Assembly: GCA_030614505.1 (NCBI GenBank)
Contig: JAUWTX010000068.1
Location: forward strand, 1 to 8,475
Length of the DNA: 8,475 bases
Direction of reading: 5' to 3'
Origin: Desulfuromonadales bacterium
Lineage (GTDB): Bacteria; Desulfobacterota; Desulfuromonadia; Desulfuromonadales; BM103
Positions within the stretch are counted from its first letter, which is position 1; every line of letters starts with the position of its first letter. A program made the position numbers and the translations under genes. Below are positions 6,857 through 8,475 of the stretch, in pieces. Under the pieces are notes generated by a model. That model was not told the origin of the DNA and did not search any database. It was given only the letters and a program-made list of their open reading frames with translations.

Positions 6857-7843
6857 CTATCTGACAATAAATGTTCCTCGGCCGTGTGCAGAAGGAATAT
6901 CTGTTCCATGGATCGCCGAATGGCAGTCCGTACACCTGGTGTAGAAAGCCTGCTTCATTGTTGGAGAGCTCAACGAAGCAAGCTCACGGCCTTGGTGCCC
7001 TGCATGACACTGCATGCACAGGAATGGCTGAGAAACTTCCAGTAATGGCTCATTGGGTGAACCATGGGGCCGATGGCAGTTGGTGCACTCCTCGGTGACA
7101 TCGGCATGTTCGTAGACGAAAGGTCCCTGGTACTCCATGTGGCAACGAGTACAGAGGGCTTTGCTGGTGACACCTTTGAGGTTTTTTCTGTTGGTCGAGC
7201 TGTGTGGATCGTGACAGTCGGTACAGGCCATTTTGTGCTCTGGAACCGGATGATGGGAGAATTGGGAAAACTCCATTTTGGTCTGTGTGTGGCAGCCGGT
7301 ACAGAGCTCTTCCTGTTCCTGTCGGCCGACTTTCTGTTCTACCCCTTTGTGCAACTTGTGGCAGTCAAAGCAGCTGACGTCATTCAACGCATGCACGCTG
7401 GAGTTCCAACTGAACAGGTTTGGGGTGGATGCTGCTGAATGACATTTAAGACAGAGCATCGATTGGGCCTGCGCCGGGAATTCGGCAATCGGCAGCAGGG
7501 TCTTGAAATCGCAGGTTTTCTTCTCTGCGGCATGTTCGACAGCCTGACTTCCCGGGCCGTGACATGATTCACAATTGACCAGCGGCAAGCCTGTGTCTTC
7601 CGAGATCTGATCGCCGTGAACCGAGGGCTTGAAATCTGTAGCAATTTTGTCGTGGGTATGGCAACTGGTCAGACAGTTTTCGTCGCCTATGTAGTTGGCC
7701 TCCAGATTGCCCACCAGGAGGATTTCGTAATCTCTGACAGGTGCAATTGGCTGAGAGGTCCGCATGGTAGCCAGGTCGGTGCAGGAAACAATAAGAATAC
7801 TTGCCAGGAGTAGGAAGAAGGGAATCCGATATCGCAAAGCCAT
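6857..7843 (-). CDS. Decaheme c-type cytochrome, DmsE/MtrA family, predicted lipoprotein
   Basis: A 328-residue periplasmic electron carrier. It has nine CXXCH heme sites: residues 91, 131, 158, 181, 207, 231, 253, 276 and 304, plus a tenth, N-terminal site of the form CX3CH (CLTSCH, 57-62). Ten sites in about 330 residues, with repeated blocks such as ACTDCHDPHSS and ECTNCHRPHGS, match the MtrA/DmsE/PioA family. In that family the protein threads a barrel to carry electrons through the outer membrane. The N-terminus has a hydrophobic stretch ending IVSC (Cys21), a plausible lipobox with Thr at +2, so it may be a lipid-anchored form. ATG at 7843 is chosen for the signal sequence, although AGGAG (7846-7850) is only two bases away. 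A TTG two codons later (7837) has better spacing, and a TTG at 7879 has no ribosome binding site. It is followed by the barrel gene, making a conduit pair. Confidence 0.93.
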   Translation of the reverse strand: MALRYRIPFFLLLASILIVSCTDLATMRTSQPIAPVRDYEILLVGNLEANYIGDENCLTSCHTHDKIATDFKPSVHGDQISEDTGLPLVNCESCHGPGSQAVEHAAEKKTCDFKTLLPIAEFPAQAQSMLCLKCHSAASTPNLFSWNSSVHALNDVSCFDCHKLHKGVEQKVGRQEQEELCTGCHTQTKMEFSQFSHHPVPEHKMACTDCHDPHSSTNRKNLKGVTSKALCTRCHMEYQGPFVYEHADVTEECTNCHRPHGSPNEPLLEVSQPFLCMQCHAGHQGRELASLSSPTMKQAFYTRCTDCHSAIHGTDIPSAHGRGTFIVR

Positions 7844-7930
7844 ATCTCCTGATGTTGTTACGAGGACCCAAAGCTGCAAAACAATTACAAATGAGGAAAA
7901 TTACCAGATAATATCAGTGTGAATAGCTCT

Positions 7931-7958
7931 ATTATGAGGATTTTGTTAGTTAAATCAA
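7931..7958 (-). promoter_or_regulatory. Candidate sigma-70 promoter for the cytochrome-barrel operon
   Basis: On the minus strand TTGATT (7953-7958) and CATAAT (7931-7936) are separated by 16 bases, matching 4/6 and 5/6 positions of the -35 and -10 consensus. Transcription would start near 7924, giving a leader of about 80 bases before the cytochrome ATG. The region is AT-rich, so chance matches are possible. Confidence 0.45.
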
Positions 7959-8138
7959 GGTTTTTGCGGTCAGAGTTTTCCTCAAGCGAGATGTTTATCC
8001 ATTATCATGGCAGTGTTGTTCGTAGCCATTCCCGACTAAGTTGCTGGAATGACAAGAAGTATGGACTGGATGAGTGAGTTTGTCTGCTCAGCTAAGAGAA
8101 AAATCCAGGCGAGACTGGTTGTAATCATTATGAAGGGG

Positions 8139-8144
8139 TATAAT
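8139..8144 (+). promoter_or_regulatory. Perfect TATAAT -10 box upstream of the small-RNA candidate
   Basis: TATAAT on the plus strand is placed to start transcription near 8151. No good -35 hexamer lies 16-18 bases upstream: TGGTTG is at 17, and TTGTAA is too close at 14. The promoter call is therefore tentative and depends on the terminated, structured segment that follows. Confidence 0.4.
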
Positions 8145-8150
8145 TAGTGA

Positions 8151-8247
8151 CGAGCAAGCGTTACGTTCAAGAGTTCCCCCGGAAAGTTGGACGCAACTTT
8201 CCGCTTCGCCCTGGCAGACTTGCCCTCCTGGTCTCCAGGGTTTTTTT
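8151..8247 (+). ncRNA. Candidate small RNA of about 97 nt with internal hairpin and terminator
   Basis: A plus-strand transcript starting just after the TATAAT at 8139-8144 and ending in the T-run at 8241-8247 would be about 97 bases long. It contains a perfect 10-bp hairpin, CGGAAAGTTG (8180-8189) and CAACTTTCCG (8194-8203), with a GACG loop. No open frame with a ribosome binding site is evident within it. It is read convergently with the Rrf2-type gene and ends three bases short of that gene's stop codon, so it does not overlap its coding part. It matches no RNA family I recognise. It could instead be a terminator region for a transcript that starts further left. Confidence 0.4.
8209..8247 (+). 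terminator. Intrinsic terminator on the plus strand
   Basis: CCCTGG (8209-8214) pairs with CCAGGG (8235-8240), and inside it, past one bulged C, AGAC (8216-8219) pairs with GTCT (8231-8234). This gives a 10-bp stem followed directly by seven Ts (8241-8247). A shorter alternative stem, CCTGG/CCAGG at 8227-8239, sits before the same T-run. On the minus strand no T-run follows, so it should not stop Rrf2 transcripts efficiently. No plus-strand protein gene lies upstream, which is why a small RNA is suggested. Confidence 0.7.
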
Positions 8248-8249
8248 GT

Positions 8250-8475
8250 TCAGGCCCGGGGTTTTTCAGACAGGTGTTTTGACGAGACGGGAAGGAGTTC
8301 GTTCTGTTTGGCGGCCAGGCTGGCAAAGTCGTAACGGGACAAAGTTGCCATAAGTTCCTTGCGAATCTGTTCCCAGGCCCCATGTACCGGGCAGAAGAAT
8401 TCACGCTCGCAGGAGACGTCCTCGATCAGGCACTGGTTGAGATAAACCGGCCCTTCCTGGGATTTTACGATATCA
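8250..8475 (-). CDS. Rrf2-family transcriptional regulator, C-terminal part (5' end outside window)
   Basis: The minus strand is open from the right window edge to a TGA at 8250-8252, giving 74 residues. They include NQCLIEDVSCEREFFCPVHG, then WEQIRKELMATLSRYDFASLA. The three cysteines are spaced C-x6-C-x5-C and followed by PV, and the helix ending in YDFASL matches the C-terminal part of Rrf2 regulators such as IscR and NsrR. In those proteins the cysteines can hold an Fe-S cluster that senses redox state, iron or nitric oxide. The winged-helix DNA-binding domain lies outside the window. It points the same way as the cytochrome operon, 406 bases upstream of it. It may regulate that operon, but no operator was recognised. 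The subtype is not assignable. Confidence 0.85.
   Translation of the reverse strand, partial: DIVKSQEGPVYLNQCLIEDVSCEREFFCPVHGAWEQIRKELMATLSRYDFASLAAKQNELLPVSSKHLSEKPRA

Larger units (their letters stand above)
7844..8249. other. Intergenic region between the Rrf2-type regulator and the cytochrome operon
   Basis: This 406-base stretch has no convincing protein gene on either strand. Its left part is AT-rich and carries the candidate minus-strand promoter (7931-7958) and a partial Fur-box resemblance (7988-8006). Its right part carries a plus-strand TATAAT (8139-8144), a strong hairpin (8180-8203) and a plus-strand intrinsic terminator (8209-8247). Only weak inverted repeats are seen between about 8010 and 8138. 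Confidence 0.6.

Noticed and set aside
8008..8030. ATGGC/GCCAT inverted repeat as an operator
   Set aside because: Only 5 bp with a loop of about 13 bases, which is expected by chance.
8147..8353. Plus-strand frame of 68 codons overlapping the Rrf2-type gene
   Set aside because: It lies mostly antisense to a clear Rrf2 coding region and crosses an intrinsic terminator on its own strand. It is a shadow frame.
1..8475. CRISPR array, tRNA, rRNA, insertion sequence or prophage signs
   Set aside because: No spaced repeat array, no tRNA-like cloverleaf, no transposase or integrase frame and no terminal inverted repeats were seen. The short tandem repeats have only two copies.

Overview
The window reads like a piece of an anaerobic, metal- or electrode-respiring bacterium of the Desulfuromonadales type (Geobacter, Desulfuromonas and relatives). 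Three things point there: a decaheme c-type cytochrome paired with a large outer-membrane beta-barrel, a SAM-I (S-box) riboswitch in front of metX, and a chemoreceptor whose signalling tip departs from the enteric sequence. The assignment is inferred from gene content only; no rRNA or marker gene is present. Base composition looks moderate and even throughout, with no transposase, integrase, tRNA or CRISPR array.

Layout from left to right. Positions 1-444 (+) are the C-terminal part of a PLP-dependent, MocR/aminotransferase-type protein cut by the window edge. It converges on metX (641-1756, -), a homoserine O-acyltransferase for methionine synthesis. The metX leader is fully interpretable: a sigma-70-like promoter (2002-2030), a SAM-I aptamer (1853-1980) and a strong intrinsic terminator (1782-1816) just before the start codon. 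The promoter overlaps a pair of adjacent 20/21-bp direct repeats. Next is a 786-residue methyl-accepting chemotaxis protein (2068-4428, -). Its upstream gap holds hairpins and a 15-bp tandem repeat.

The right half carries a two-gene unit on the minus strand: a decaheme DmsE/MtrA-type cytochrome (6857-7843), then an MtrB/PioB-like outer-membrane barrel (4615-6810), 46 bases apart. Together they look like the periplasmic and membrane-spanning parts of a porin-cytochrome conduit for moving electrons across the outer membrane. No extracellular cytochrome is encoded beside them here. Both proteins carry an unusual CX3CH motif: it is the first of the cytochrome's ten heme sites and the only heme-like site in the barrel. 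Upstream, after a 406-base gap, is the C-terminal part of an Rrf2-family regulator with three cysteines (8250-8475, -). That gap contains a possible promoter for the conduit operon and, on the plus strand, a possible small RNA with its own -10 box, a 10-bp hairpin and an intrinsic terminator (about 8151-8247).

No clearly new defence or mobile system is visible. The points most worth a second look are the paired CX3CH motifs, the small-RNA candidate, the metX promoter repeats and the structured leader before the chemoreceptor.
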